The position numbers were made by a program, and so were the translations under genes. This document shows positions 8,460-16,149 of a stretch of 64,000 nucleotides of DNA, piece after piece; positions within the stretch are counted from its first letter, which is position 1, and every line of letters begins with the position of its first letter. The notes under the pieces were generated by a model that made no database searches, had not been told where the DNA came from, and saw only the letters and a list, made by a program, of their open reading frames with translations. This DNA is from Methanoculleus sp. (GTDB lineage: Archaea; Halobacteriota; Methanomicrobia; Methanomicrobiales; Methanoculleaceae): contig NZ_JASEFJ010000002.1 of the NCBI RefSeq assembly GCF_030019085.1, positions 62,001 to 126,000 of the forward strand, written 5' to 3'.

Positions 8460-10114
8460 ACAAACACCCCCTCAAGCCTTGCAGTGAGTTCGTCAACCGC
8501 AAAAGGTCGACCATCATACTTCAGGATGGATGTGCCTGGATCGAATCCATACTCTCTGAGAAGACGGGCAAACTGACCCGTGGCGTTGTTCTCGACGCAG
8601 ACCACCTCGCTTGCGCCGGCAATAGCTTCGCTCCAGGCCTCAACAGGGAACGGCGCAAGCACAACGGGCTGGACGACTCTTGCCCCTACTTCCGCGGCGG
8701 CTTCTATACACACCCATTTCTGCGAACCCCAGCATATGATTGTCTTACTGGACTCAGGTGCACCGTAGGTCTTCACGGTCTTATACCCTCCAAGTTCTGT
8801 CTTCAGGCCCCTCGCTTTCCTGAGCAGTTTCTCCTGGAGTGCTCCGACATCCTCTGCTTTCTCGGTTGTGAACCCGGTCTCGTCATGGGCGTAGCTGTTT
8901 GCCTTGACCGTCACCCCCTCCGTTCCCGGGAAGGCAAGGGGAGATACTCCATCCTCACTTCGGCGGTAGCGCCGGTATTCTTCCCCGCCATCCCGGAGCA
9001 CCGGTTCATGGTCCCGCGGTGGAGTTGATGCATCGAGATCGAAGGAATAGGCACCTTCAGCAAGCGTCTTGTCAATCAGGATGATCGCCGGGACCTGGTA
9101 GCGCCAGGAGAGCATCAGCGCGGTCGCTGACCAGGCGCAGGCCTCATGCGGGTCGCCAGGGGCGACAACAAGCCTTGGAAACTCACCCTGGCCGGCGTTA
9201 AGGGCGAAGTGGAGGTCGCTCTGTGCAGTGTGGGTCGGCACACCGGTGCTCGGCCCCGGTCGCTGCGCCAGCACTATCGTCACCGGTATCTCCGACATCC
9301 CCGCAAACGAGAGCCCCTCGGTCATCAGGCAGAATCCTCCACCAGAGGTTCCGACCGCTGCTCTTTCCCCGGCGTAAGCAAGCCCGAGGGCCATCAGGAT
9401 GACGCTTATCTCGTTTTCGGGGTGGACCACCCTGACTCTAAGATCATCGGCTCGGCCGGCCAGAAAATGGAGAACCCCGGAAGAGGGAGTCATGGGGTAG
9501 GCGACGTAGGTATCAAGCCCGCCGTAGACCAGTCCAAGCCCCGTGGCCTCGTTGCCCGTCAGGACAGGTAGTTTCGGGGCATCCAGCGGCCTGACGGAAA
9601 AGACGCCCTCCACCCCATTGTAGCCCCGTGCAGCAACCCGGAGGTTTGAATCCAGGTGCTTTTCCGGGACGGTTGCGCGGATGACGTCCTCGAGTATCGC
9701 CCTGTCGATCCCCGCCACACGGGAAAGCGCTCCGAGCATCGCGGTGTTTCTGGTTATGGGTGGTGCTTTCTCCTCCCTGATGATTTCATCAAGAGGGAGG
9801 CCGTAACCCCTCTCCTCCCCCACCTGCGAGGAGTCGTAGATGACCGTCGTCTTCCCGCCGATCCGCTCCTTATGGGTCTCAATGGTTTTTCGATCAAGTG
9901 CCAGCAGAACGTCGACCCCTGTGCGGTGTGCCCCTATCGGTTCATCTGCGGCGCGGATTATCGCAAAGTTGTGCCCCCCCCGGATGAGCGATGGGTAATC
10001 GAAGTACATGTAGACGTGGTAACCGAGGCGGGAAAAGAGACCGGCGATAGAGAGGCCGGCCGTGTTGATCCCCTCGCCGGCCTTTCCACCGACGAGTAAC
10101 GAGTATTCTTGCAT
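8456..10114 (-). CDS. korA: 2-oxoacid:ferredoxin oxidoreductase, fused gamma-alpha subunit
   Basis: A 552-residue protein in which the gamma domain (residues 1 to about 180, with GGKAGEGINTAG near the start and SLIRGGHNFAII) is fused to the pyrimidine-binding alpha domain (YPMTPSSGVLHFLA, GTSGGGFCLMTEGLSFAG, VVLAQRPGPSTGVPTHTAQSD shortened here to its core). This fused arrangement is the KorAB two-subunit type, without separate ferredoxin-like delta subunit; none is seen nearby. A GGAGGT ribosome binding site and a TATA box precede it, so it starts a two-gene operon with korB. Confidence 0.93.
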   Translation of the reverse strand: MQEYSLLVGGKAGEGINTAGLSIAGLFSRLGYHVYMYFDYPSLIRGGHNFAIIRAADEPIGAHRTGVDVLLALDRKTIETHKERIGGKTTVIYDSSQVGEERGYGLPLDEIIREEKAPPITRNTAMLGALSRVAGIDRAILEDVIRATVPEKHLDSNLRVAARGYNGVEGVFSVRPLDAPKLPVLTGNEATGLGLVYGGLDTYVAYPMTPSSGVLHFLAGRADDLRVRVVHPENEISVILMALGLAYAGERAAVGTSGGGFCLMTEGLSFAGMSEIPVTIVLAQRPGPSTGVPTHTAQSDLHFALNAGQGEFPRLVVAPGDPHEACAWSATALMLSWRYQVPAIILIDKTLAEGAYSFDLDASTPPRDHEPVLRDGGEEYRRYRRSEDGVSPLAFPGTEGVTVKANSYAHDETGFTTEKAEDVGALQEKLLRKARGLKTELGGYKTVKTYGAPESSKTIICWGSQKWVCIEAAAEVGARVVQPVVLAPFPVEAWSEAIAGASEVVCVENNATGQFARLLREYGFDPGTSILKYDGRPFAVDELTARLEGVFV

Positions 10115-10123
10115 GGTGATCAG

Positions 10124-10154
10124 ACCTCCTGTCGTCCACCCATGGATAAATATG
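10124..10154 (-). promoter_or_regulatory. korAB promoter and ribosome binding site
   Basis: On the minus strand CATATTTATCC (about 10145-10154) is a good archaeal TATA box, and AGGAGGT (10124-10130) is a near-perfect ribosome binding site 9 bases before the korA ATG. Confidence 0.6.
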
Positions 10155-10274
10155 TTCCCCCTGACTCGTGAGATTGCATCTGATCAGGGATGGCAAAAAT
10201 ACTGTTGGCCCATCGGTAATGCAAAAAGAGGGAGAGAACCCCCTGCTGTTTGCGCCCCTCAACATCCCCGGTCT

Positions 10275-11024
10275 TTAACTCACGATTGGTGACGCCGTCT
10301 CATCGAAGGGGTTGCTCCGCATCGAAAGCGAGAATAGGTATGGGTAGTTGCGCTGGAGGTACTCCATGTAGGCGAGCCATTCTCCGATCAGACGATCGTA
10401 TACTCTATCAACATCCCCGGCAAGGTGGCCGACGTCGCTTGCCGGGAGACCGGTAAACTCTCCCCGTCGCTCAAGTTCCTCGGCAAGGTGAAATACCGCC
10501 CGGAGGAGTTCTGTGAACGATTCGTGCTCAAGCAGCACGGGGTTCTCGAGGAGTCGGAGGAGGAAATCCCGTCTCTCCTTCAGGTAGTGGCAGAGTTCCT
10601 GCAGGTCTGCGGCATCGATCTTGAGCCTGGAGTGACGTTTCTTGAGACGTTCGCGCACGCTGGAGAACCTCTCCGGTGTCCAGGCGTCTGTTACAATGAG
10701 GTCATGCCGAATCTCGGGAAGGGTCGGATCGCGGTCGGAGAGGAACCTCAGAAGGCCGGTACCAACCTCCGAAAAGAAGGTGCCGATGACCATGTTCAGT
10801 TTTTCCAGTCGCTTGCGTTTCTCCCTGACGCTCAGGAGCTGGTTCAGGATCAGGGTGACCAGGAGAACGTTTATTGGCAGAAACCCCAGGGCGTTGAAAA
10901 TGTACTGGTAGGTGTTCTCAGGGTCGCCAAGCAGGAGGTACTTCACGGTATAGACGATGATTGACGAAAGAACAAGGACAATTCCGAGTCGCACCTCCCA
11001 CGTCCGGATGCTTATGCCGCGCAT
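10275..11024 (-). CDS. Membrane-anchored protein of unknown function
   Basis: A 249-residue protein with two hydrophobic segments near the N-terminus (about residues 12-32 and 44-64) followed by a long, charged, helix-rich cytoplasmic part. Motifs such as KKRHSRLKIDAADLQELCHY and LHYLK-type helices are seen but no catalytic signature. The reading frame could be extended by 30 residues to 11114, but the extension is unlike a leader and the Met at 11024 begins MRGISIRTWEVRLG directly before the first membrane span. I do not recognise the family; it may be a methanogen-specific membrane protein. Confidence 0.7.
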   Translation of the reverse strand: MRGISIRTWEVRLGIVLVLSSIIVYTVKYLLLGDPENTYQYIFNALGFLPINVLLVTLILNQLLSVREKRKRLEKLNMVIGTFFSEVGTGLLRFLSDRDPTLPEIRHDLIVTDAWTPERFSSVRERLKKRHSRLKIDAADLQELCHYLKERRDFLLRLLENPVLLEHESFTELLRAVFHLAEELERRGEFTGLPASDVGHLAGDVDRVYDRLIGEWLAYMEYLQRNYPYLFSLSMRSNPFDETASPIVS

Positions 11025-11139
11025 ATTATGCCATCGATCTTTTACGCAGAAAAAAATGTTGGCCGCCGGGTCTGGATAGGACCCCAATGCCTCAGCGGAT
11101 GTGGCAGGTCTCATCCCCGGTAGGGGTGGAGATCTCAGA

Positions 11140-12729
11140 TCACGAATCCAGAATGGCCTCGGCAGCCTCGCGGTAGGCGTTCATCACGTAAGGGATACCG
11201 GAGACCGCTTCTGCCTCCTCGGTCAGAGCCATCAGATCGTTGCGGGAGACCGTCTTAAGGCTGAAGTTTCTGGACCCGGCCATGATCTGTTGGAGCCCGG
11301 TCCTGAACTTCTGGGTGTAAGTGTAGATGCCGAGCGCTCCAAGCGGGATCTCGTCGATCCGGTCGGGATACTTCTCTTTGAGTTCCTCGTAACAGATGAA
11401 GATCTCATCTACGCTGCTACCGTACTTCGAGACAGATTTCGGTAGTTCACCGGCTGCGAGCCACTTCTGGATGTTCTTCCCGACCATGCCCGGGATCATG
11501 AGGGCACGGCCCATGCAGACAGCCCTGACGTAGGGACTGCCCATGGCTATAGCTTTGAAGACGTTTGCTTCATCCGAGAAACCTCCTGCGATGGCGATGT
11601 CAGGAACACGGATACCACGTGCTCTCATCCGCTCGGCGAACTGATAGGCAAGTGACTCGATATAGAATGTTGGGATCCCCCACTCGTTCATCATCGGCCA
11701 GGGGCTCATTCCCGTGCCGCCGGGTGCACCGTCTATGGTGAGGAGGTCGATCTTTGCTTCAGCACCGTAGCGCAGTGCCATCGCAAGTTCGACAGCCGAA
11801 TAGGCACCGGTCTTCAGGGTTACCCGCTTGAATCCAATATCACGGAGACGATCGACTTCCTCCAGGAAATTTTCCTTGCTTATAAAACCAAGACGTGAAT
11901 GGCGCTCGAACTCCTTTATGGCGCCGTCCCTGAAGGCCGCCTGGACCTCTGGCAGGGTTGGGTCAGGGAGGACTATGTAGCCGCGACTTTTGAGTTGGAT
12001 GGCCCTTTCGAGACTTTTGACCTTGATCTCGCCACCTATACACTTTGCACCCTGGCCCCATTTCAGTTCGATCGTCTCCAGGTTGTGCTTCGATGAGACG
12101 TATTCTGCGGTTCCAAGCCTTGTATCTTCAACGTTTAACTGAACAAGGAGTTCGCCGTATCTGTCGTGGAACTTCCGGTAGATCTCGATACGCCGGTCTA
12201 TCTCGGGCGACCTGCTGATCTTGCCGTTGTGGTCGAGTTCCAGGTCGGGGTCAACACCGCACACGTTCTCACCACAGACGAGGGTTATGCCCGCGATGGC
12301 AGCCCCGATGGCAAAGTGCTCCCAGTTCGCCCGGGCGATCTCGGTTGAACCGAGTGCTCCGGTAAAGATCGGAACCCGCATCGGGACCTTTATGTCCCAG
12401 CCGTACTCCGTTAGGGTATTGACCTCCTGAAAGACTGCGGTGTCCGGGTTGGCCTCGACGCCTTCCGGCAACCCTTTAGCACCCCGGGCATAGCCCTGGA
12501 TGTTCAGGTGTGAGTAGTCGACCGGATAATTCTTATCTGCACCTGCAGTGATCTCGCCGAATGGACCCGGATAGAGAACTTCTCTACCCCGGAATGAGGA
12601 GAGCCAGACCTCGCAGGCCCCCTTGCACCCGTCCACACACCTGCTGCAGATGCCCGACATCGGTACAACGTCCCGCGAGCGGTTGGTTGTTCCTGTCGCC
12701 TCGTTGGCGTTTGGTCTTCGTAGATTCAT
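11140..12729 (-). CDS. gltB: Archaeal glutamate synthase, FMN/Fe-S large-domain protein
   Basis: A 529-residue stand-alone GltB synthase domain that makes glutamate from 2-oxoglutarate using ammonia or glutamine-derived nitrogen. The N-terminus has the cysteine set CSRCVDGCKGACE (about residues 29-41), probably an iron-sulfur site; then GPFGEITAG, CIGGEIKVKSLERA, the FMN barrel segment LTIDGAPGGTGMSPWPMM, and IAIAGGF. Start chosen as the ATG at 12729 because AAAGGTG lies 6 bases before it; an in-frame GTG at 12738 overlaps that site. The promoter carries a GGAA/TTCC palindrome at 12753-12771 that suggests nitrogen control. Amidotransferase and small-subunit genes are not in the window. Confidence 0.93.
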   Translation of the reverse strand: MNLRRPNANEATGTTNRSRDVVPMSGICSRCVDGCKGACEVWLSSFRGREVLYPGPFGEITAGADKNYPVDYSHLNIQGYARGAKGLPEGVEANPDTAVFQEVNTLTEYGWDIKVPMRVPIFTGALGSTEIARANWEHFAIGAAIAGITLVCGENVCGVDPDLELDHNGKISRSPEIDRRIEIYRKFHDRYGELLVQLNVEDTRLGTAEYVSSKHNLETIELKWGQGAKCIGGEIKVKSLERAIQLKSRGYIVLPDPTLPEVQAAFRDGAIKEFERHSRLGFISKENFLEEVDRLRDIGFKRVTLKTGAYSAVELAMALRYGAEAKIDLLTIDGAPGGTGMSPWPMMNEWGIPTFYIESLAYQFAERMRARGIRVPDIAIAGGFSDEANVFKAIAMGSPYVRAVCMGRALMIPGMVGKNIQKWLAAGELPKSVSKYGSSVDEIFICYEELKEKYPDRIDEIPLGALGIYTYTQKFRTGLQQIMAGSRNFSLKTVSRNDLMALTEEAEAVSGIPYVMNAYREAAEAILDS

Positions 12730-12752
12730 CGGTTGCACCTTTATTGGTATGG

Positions 12753-12771
12753 ATAGGAATTTCCTTCCTAT
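12753..12771. promoter_or_regulatory. Palindromic candidate operator in the glutamate synthase promoter
   Basis: ATAGGAA-TTTCC-TTCCTAT is a perfect 7-5-7 inverted repeat located 24 bases upstream of the gltB start codon, between the likely TATA box and the start codon, where a repressor would block transcription. The GGAA...TTCC half-sites resemble those of the methanogen nitrogen repressor NrpR, although the spacer here is 5 rather than the 6 I recall from Methanococcus. Confidence 0.5.
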
Positions 12772-12782
12772 GCTTAAAAAGT
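12772..12782 (-). promoter_or_regulatory. Putative TATA box of glutamate synthase
   Basis: On the minus strand ACTTTTTAAGC lies directly upstream of the palindrome, about 45-50 bases from the start codon. Confidence 0.4.
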
Positions 12783-12895
12783 TATCTATTGCTCTGGTCG
12801 AACGGTGGCATACAACTGCATGATGGTATAAGGCCTTAGCCTTAGAGGTGAGAAGCGGCGAAAAGGTAAAATATATTGATATCTATTCATGGCAT

Positions 12896-13357
12896 ATGAA
12901 TGTCCGGTTGCTACCCATACTGGTTGCGCTCCTGCTCATCTTCTCATTCAGCGCTGCATGCACGGGAACGGAAGAACCCTCCGGCCCGTCTCCGACGGAG
13001 ACTGCCCAGGAAACACCTGCGCCCACGGGAACACCACCATCATTAATCCCCGAACCGACACAGACCCTGCCGCCAGGAAAAGAGGTTACGTTCGAGGTCT
13101 CGGAAGGCCTGACCCCAACGATAACAGACGACCTGCGGATCGTCTTCAGCGGCGGTAAAGGTCAGGACTTTGTGAAGGGTATCGACGTTGTTGTGATCAA
13201 GTCGACCGGTGAGGTTGTCACCGGCACGATGGAGCCGATCAAGGGCAAAGAACTCATCATCAGTGATGCTAAAGGTGAAAACCGCGTCCAGATAACTGTG
13301 TCCCTTGTCACAGGAGGCTCCTACAAGGTCGTGGACAGGATCGTAGAAGTCAAATAA
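12896..13357 (+). CDS. Secreted lipoprotein-like protein with Thr/Pro linker and pilin-like beta domain
   Basis: A 153-residue protein. Residues 1-23 are a signal peptide ending in a lipobox-like FSAAC, so it is probably lipid-anchored outside the cell. Residues about 25-60 form a Pro/Thr/Glu-rich linker. The rest is a beta-rich domain (LRIVFSGGKGQDFVKGIDVV...) that resembles the C-terminal domain of archaeal type IV pilin-like proteins, where IxFxGG and a V-x-V-x repeat recur; that resemblance is my reading, not a search. Start at the ATG at 12896 because the signal peptide begins there. A TATA-like AAAATATATTGATATC precedes it and a T7 stretch follows. Confidence 0.75.
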   Translation: MNVRLLPILVALLLIFSFSAACTGTEEPSGPSPTETAQETPAPTGTPPSLIPEPTQTLPPGKEVTFEVSEGLTPTITDDLRIVFSGGKGQDFVKGIDVVVIKSTGEVVTGTMEPIKGKELIISDAKGENRVQITVSLVTGGSYKVVDRIVEVK

Positions 13358-13366
13358 ACCAGCCTC

Positions 13367-13373
13367 TTTTTTT
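13367..13373 (+). terminator. Poly-T terminator after the lipoprotein gene
   Basis: A run of seven T residues starting 10 bases after the stop codon, the usual form of archaeal intrinsic terminator; the convergent reductase gene ends 16 bases further on. Confidence 0.55.
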
Positions 13374-13388
13374 GTCGCTCGAGCCCTA

Positions 13389-14072
13389 TCACCGCTCTCT
13401 CTCAACCCTCCACCTTAAAAGGAGACCGTCATCAAGCCGACTGGCTTCAATGAGCGTGAGCCGCGGGAAATCCTCTTCCCTTAAAAAACCGGTGCCGTCA
13501 ACGGGGGTGGGAGCATCTTTTCCGCCTATGACGATGTTGCCGACAAAGGTCTGGAGTTCGTCGACCAGACCCAGCTCCATAAGCGCCCAGATTAAAGTTC
13601 CCCCACCTTCGACCATCAGGCGTCGGACGCCGAGGTGGTAGAGTTCTTCGAGCAGGGCCAAAAGATCGACGGTCTCATCGCCGGTGACGACGACGGTGGC
13701 GTAGCCCCTGAGGACGTTCACCGCTTCTGGCGATGCCGTCCGTGAGACTGCGATGATCCGCTTTCCCGTCCCCTTGTGCAGGATATCTGCGTCGGGAGGG
13801 GTCCTACCTCTGCTGTCCACCACGACACGGATTGGGTCCTCATCCTTTCCGGCCTCCCTCCGCCATGCTCTGAGATGTGGTGATTTGACCGTGAGCGAGG
13901 GGTTGTCGGAGAGCACCGTACCGATCCCGACCATGATGGCGTCGCTCTCTGCCTTTACCCGGTCGACCCGCGAGTAATCATCATCGCCTGAGATCCTTAC
14001 CTGCCGCCGCTCAGCGGTCGAGATCTTCCCATCAGCGCTCATAGCGACGTTGACAAAGACGAAAGGACGCAT
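13389..14072 (-). CDS. 2,5-diamino-6-ribosylaminopyrimidinone 5'-phosphate reductase (riboflavin/F420 pathway)
   Basis: A 227-residue protein of the RibD C-terminal / yeast Rib7 family, which reduces the ribosylamino side chain to ribitylamino using NAD(P)H, an archaeal step to riboflavin and coenzyme F420. Seen are FVFVNVAMSADGKIS at the N-terminus, ESDAIMVGIGTVLSDNPSLTV, the DSRGRTPPDADIL segment and LMVEGGGTLIWALME near residue 155. Length fits the archaeal enzyme. It stands alone here, divergent from the sensor kinase gene. Confidence 0.92.
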   Translation of the reverse strand: MRPFVFVNVAMSADGKISTAERRQVRISGDDDYSRVDRVKAESDAIMVGIGTVLSDNPSLTVKSPHLRAWRREAGKDEDPIRVVVDSRGRTPPDADILHKGTGKRIIAVSRTASPEAVNVLRGYATVVVTGDETVDLLALLEELYHLGVRRLMVEGGGTLIWALMELGLVDELQTFVGNIVIGGKDAPTPVDGTGFLREEDFPRLTLIEASRLDDGLLLRWRVERER

Positions 14073-14131
14073 GTTTCATGGTTGAACGACTAACTTCATA
14101 TATGCTCTTCTATGTTTTCGTATGGATCATC

Positions 14132-14151
14132 AGAGGGGTTGTACCACCTCT
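14132..14151. repeat. Hairpin in the reductase / sensor kinase intergenic region
   Basis: AGAGGGGT-TGT-ACC-A-CCTCT can form an eight-pair stem with a single bulged A and a 3-base loop. Role unknown; it lies about 60 bases upstream of the reductase gene start, on its leader side. Confidence 0.35.
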
Positions 14152-14239
14152 CCTGAAGTTCTCGATGAATTTGCGAAATCAAGAATAAGTCGCCTCTTAT
14201 CCACTTAAATCGTATAATGTGTATTATTAAGTTGTAAAA

Positions 14240-14260
14240 GATTTAAAAACCTATAAATAA
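14240..14260 (+). promoter_or_regulatory. AT-rich promoter of the sensor kinase gene
   Basis: ATTTAAAAACC followed by TATAAATAA gives two TATA-like elements within 25 bases of the first ATG. If the upstream one is used, transcription would begin close to the start codon (leaderless). Confidence 0.4.
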
Positions 14261-14264
14261 TGAG

Positions 14265-16085
14265 ATGTTGAGATACTCCCTATTGCGCATGCCGGGGAAC
14301 TGGCGCCTCTTGAGTCGCCTGCATCAGGATCGCTTCACCGCGACAGATCTCGTCAAAATGGTCGTTTTATCATCATTCTCAGTGGTATCTCTTATGCTCA
14401 CTGTGGTTGCGCCTGTGAATCTCTCCACTCCCTGCACTCTGATCTACTGCATCCCGATACTTCTTGCTGCTCTCTGGTTCCCCCTACAGGCGTTCCGTGT
14501 GACCGTGATCCTCGTCACCGGTTTCGTGCTCGGCCAGACCTACCTCTCTATTCTTGGATCCCCGGTCGCCCCTCTTCTTGTGGGGTTACACGCACTCCTA
14601 TTTTTCTGGGTCTTTGGTGCTGTAACCCTATTTTCACAGGATTCCTATCTGACTGCATCCCACTGCAGGAAGATCCTCGAGAACAACCGCGATGCCAGGT
14701 TCCTCTGTGAACCAGAGGGACTCCGTGTGATCTGTGCCAGCAAGAAGTTTGTCGATATGCTGGGCTACACACCCGCGGAACTTGTTGGCATCTCCCTGGA
14801 GAAATTGTGGTCGAATGAGACCGATAGAGCCCGGTTCGTCCAGGAGATGAAGAGTGAAGGCTACATCGGGAACACAGAGACGATTTTTTACACGAAAGAC
14901 GGAGATACTCTGCGGGTCCTCCTCTCCTGCCGGGCACTGGCCGGCGAGGGGCTATTCGAGTGCAATGTTGTGGACTGCGGGAGGTTCAGGGATGAGAGCG
15001 ATGATCTTCTCATGTCAGACAGTCGCCTGAACGAGTTCGTCCGGCAGACAAATGATGTATTCTTCATGCAGGATACCTCAGGCCGCATCCTGCACTTCTT
15101 CTGGGCCCGTGCCCCGGAGTATGGTCTTGATCCGGACGAACTGACCGGACGGGATCTGGGAGCCATCGTGCCAGAGGACATTGCCCGGCAACACATGGCG
15201 CAGGTTTGGAAGGTGATCAATGAGCGAAAAGACGTCCGTTACAGCCTTGATCTGACTATAGGGGGCCTCCAGCACACATTCTCCGTCAACCTCTGCCCCT
15301 ATATCGGGGCTGGCGGCTCTCTCATGGGTGTCATTGGATCGGCACGCGACGTCACCGAGTCGCGGCGACAGAGGCTTGCCTGCAGGCAACTCTCCTGGGA
15401 GGTTGACCGCTGGAAGCGGCTTACAACCACCCTCTCTCACGAGTTGCGAACACCGTTGCAACCGCTCATCGGGTATCTCCAGTTGATCCTGGATGATCCT
15501 GGGTATTACGGCATCACCCCAAAGACCGAATCCATCCTCAAGGTCTGCCTGGACTGCGCAATCCAGGAGCAGGCGGTTGTGGAGAGGGCTGTCGAGTTGA
15601 GCGTCTTTGCGACCGATCATATCGACCTGAACATTCAGAATATAGCGCTTCGCGATCTGGTCAATTCCGTCATAGCCAGGGGCGGTTATGAGCGTGAGGC
15701 ACTGATTCGAAACGAGATACCCGATGACGTTCACATACCGGGCGATGCCGGGAGGCTTGCCGTTGCGTTGGAGTGCCTGATCTCAAACGCGGTCAGGTAT
15801 AACGACCCTCCAAAGGAGGTATGGATCAGGTACAGGGAGTCACCTGAAAACCATTACATCATGGTCTGCGATAACGGCAGAGGCATCCCGAAAGAGAAGA
15901 TCAGATCGATCTTCGATCCATTCTACATTGGAGATGCATGCGATCAGGATCAACAGGTTGATGGGGCCGACCCGCCCCTCTCGATCGCAAATAAGTACGT
16001 CCGGTTGCATGGAGGGGAGATAACGGTGACAAGCCAGGTTGGCAAGGGGAGTACCTTCATGATCAGGATACCAAAGGAGGTCTGA
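14265..16085 (+). CDS. Membrane-bound PAS sensor histidine kinase (orphan)
   Basis: A 606-residue kinase. About four hydrophobic segments lie in residues 28-125; PAS-like domains follow at roughly 135-240 (with MLGYTPAELVGISLEKLW) and 245-365 (YGLDPDELTGRDLGAIVP); the dimerisation/phosphoacceptor helix has LSHELRTPLQPLIGYLQ with His392; the ATPase domain has the N box ISNAVRYND, DNGRGIPKEKI and a final GKGSTFMI. It should autophosphorylate in response to a signal sensed by membrane or PAS parts. No response regulator gene is nearby. ATG at 14265 follows AT-rich promoter sequence closely, so a later start at 14289 (leaderless) cannot be excluded. Confidence 0.93.
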   Translation: MLRYSLLRMPGNWRLLSRLHQDRFTATDLVKMVVLSSFSVVSLMLTVVAPVNLSTPCTLIYCIPILLAALWFPLQAFRVTVILVTGFVLGQTYLSILGSPVAPLLVGLHALLFFWVFGAVTLFSQDSYLTASHCRKILENNRDARFLCEPEGLRVICASKKFVDMLGYTPAELVGISLEKLWSNETDRARFVQEMKSEGYIGNTETIFYTKDGDTLRVLLSCRALAGEGLFECNVVDCGRFRDESDDLLMSDSRLNEFVRQTNDVFFMQDTSGRILHFFWARAPEYGLDPDELTGRDLGAIVPEDIARQHMAQVWKVINERKDVRYSLDLTIGGLQHTFSVNLCPYIGAGGSLMGVIGSARDVTESRRQRLACRQLSWEVDRWKRLTTTLSHELRTPLQPLIGYLQLILDDPGYYGITPKTESILKVCLDCAIQEQAVVERAVELSVFATDHIDLNIQNIALRDLVNSVIARGGYEREALIRNEIPDDVHIPGDAGRLAVALECLISNAVRYNDPPKEVWIRYRESPENHYIMVCDNGRGIPKEKIRSIFDPFYIGDACDQDQQVDGADPPLSIANKYVRLHGGEITVTSQVGKGSTFMIRIPKEV

Positions 16086-16095
16086 GAATCTTGAT

Positions 16096-16142
16096 GGGGC
16101 CATATCATTCAGAGCCTGGTCAGGCCTGATTTTCGCGGCCCC
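16096..16142. terminator. Possible bidirectional terminator between convergent genes
   Basis: GGGGCC at 16096-16101 pairs with GGCCCC at 16137-16142, and an inner CCTG-GT-CAGG stem lies between. The structure sits between the ends of the sensor kinase and TrpF-like genes. No long T run follows, so confidence is low. Confidence 0.35.
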
Positions 16143-16149
16143 TTAAAGA

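Noticed and set aside
11025-11114. Upstream start of the membrane protein at 11024
   Set aside because: The extra 30 residues resemble no leader; the ATG at 11024 begins right before the first membrane segment.
12730-12738. GTG start of glutamate synthase
   Set aside because: It lies within the AAAGGTG ribosome binding site that serves the ATG at 12729.
14073-14131. Box C/D small RNA near the reductase/kinase gap
   Set aside because: A TGATGA box is present on the minus strand (14127-14132), but no CTGA D box follows at a suitable distance.
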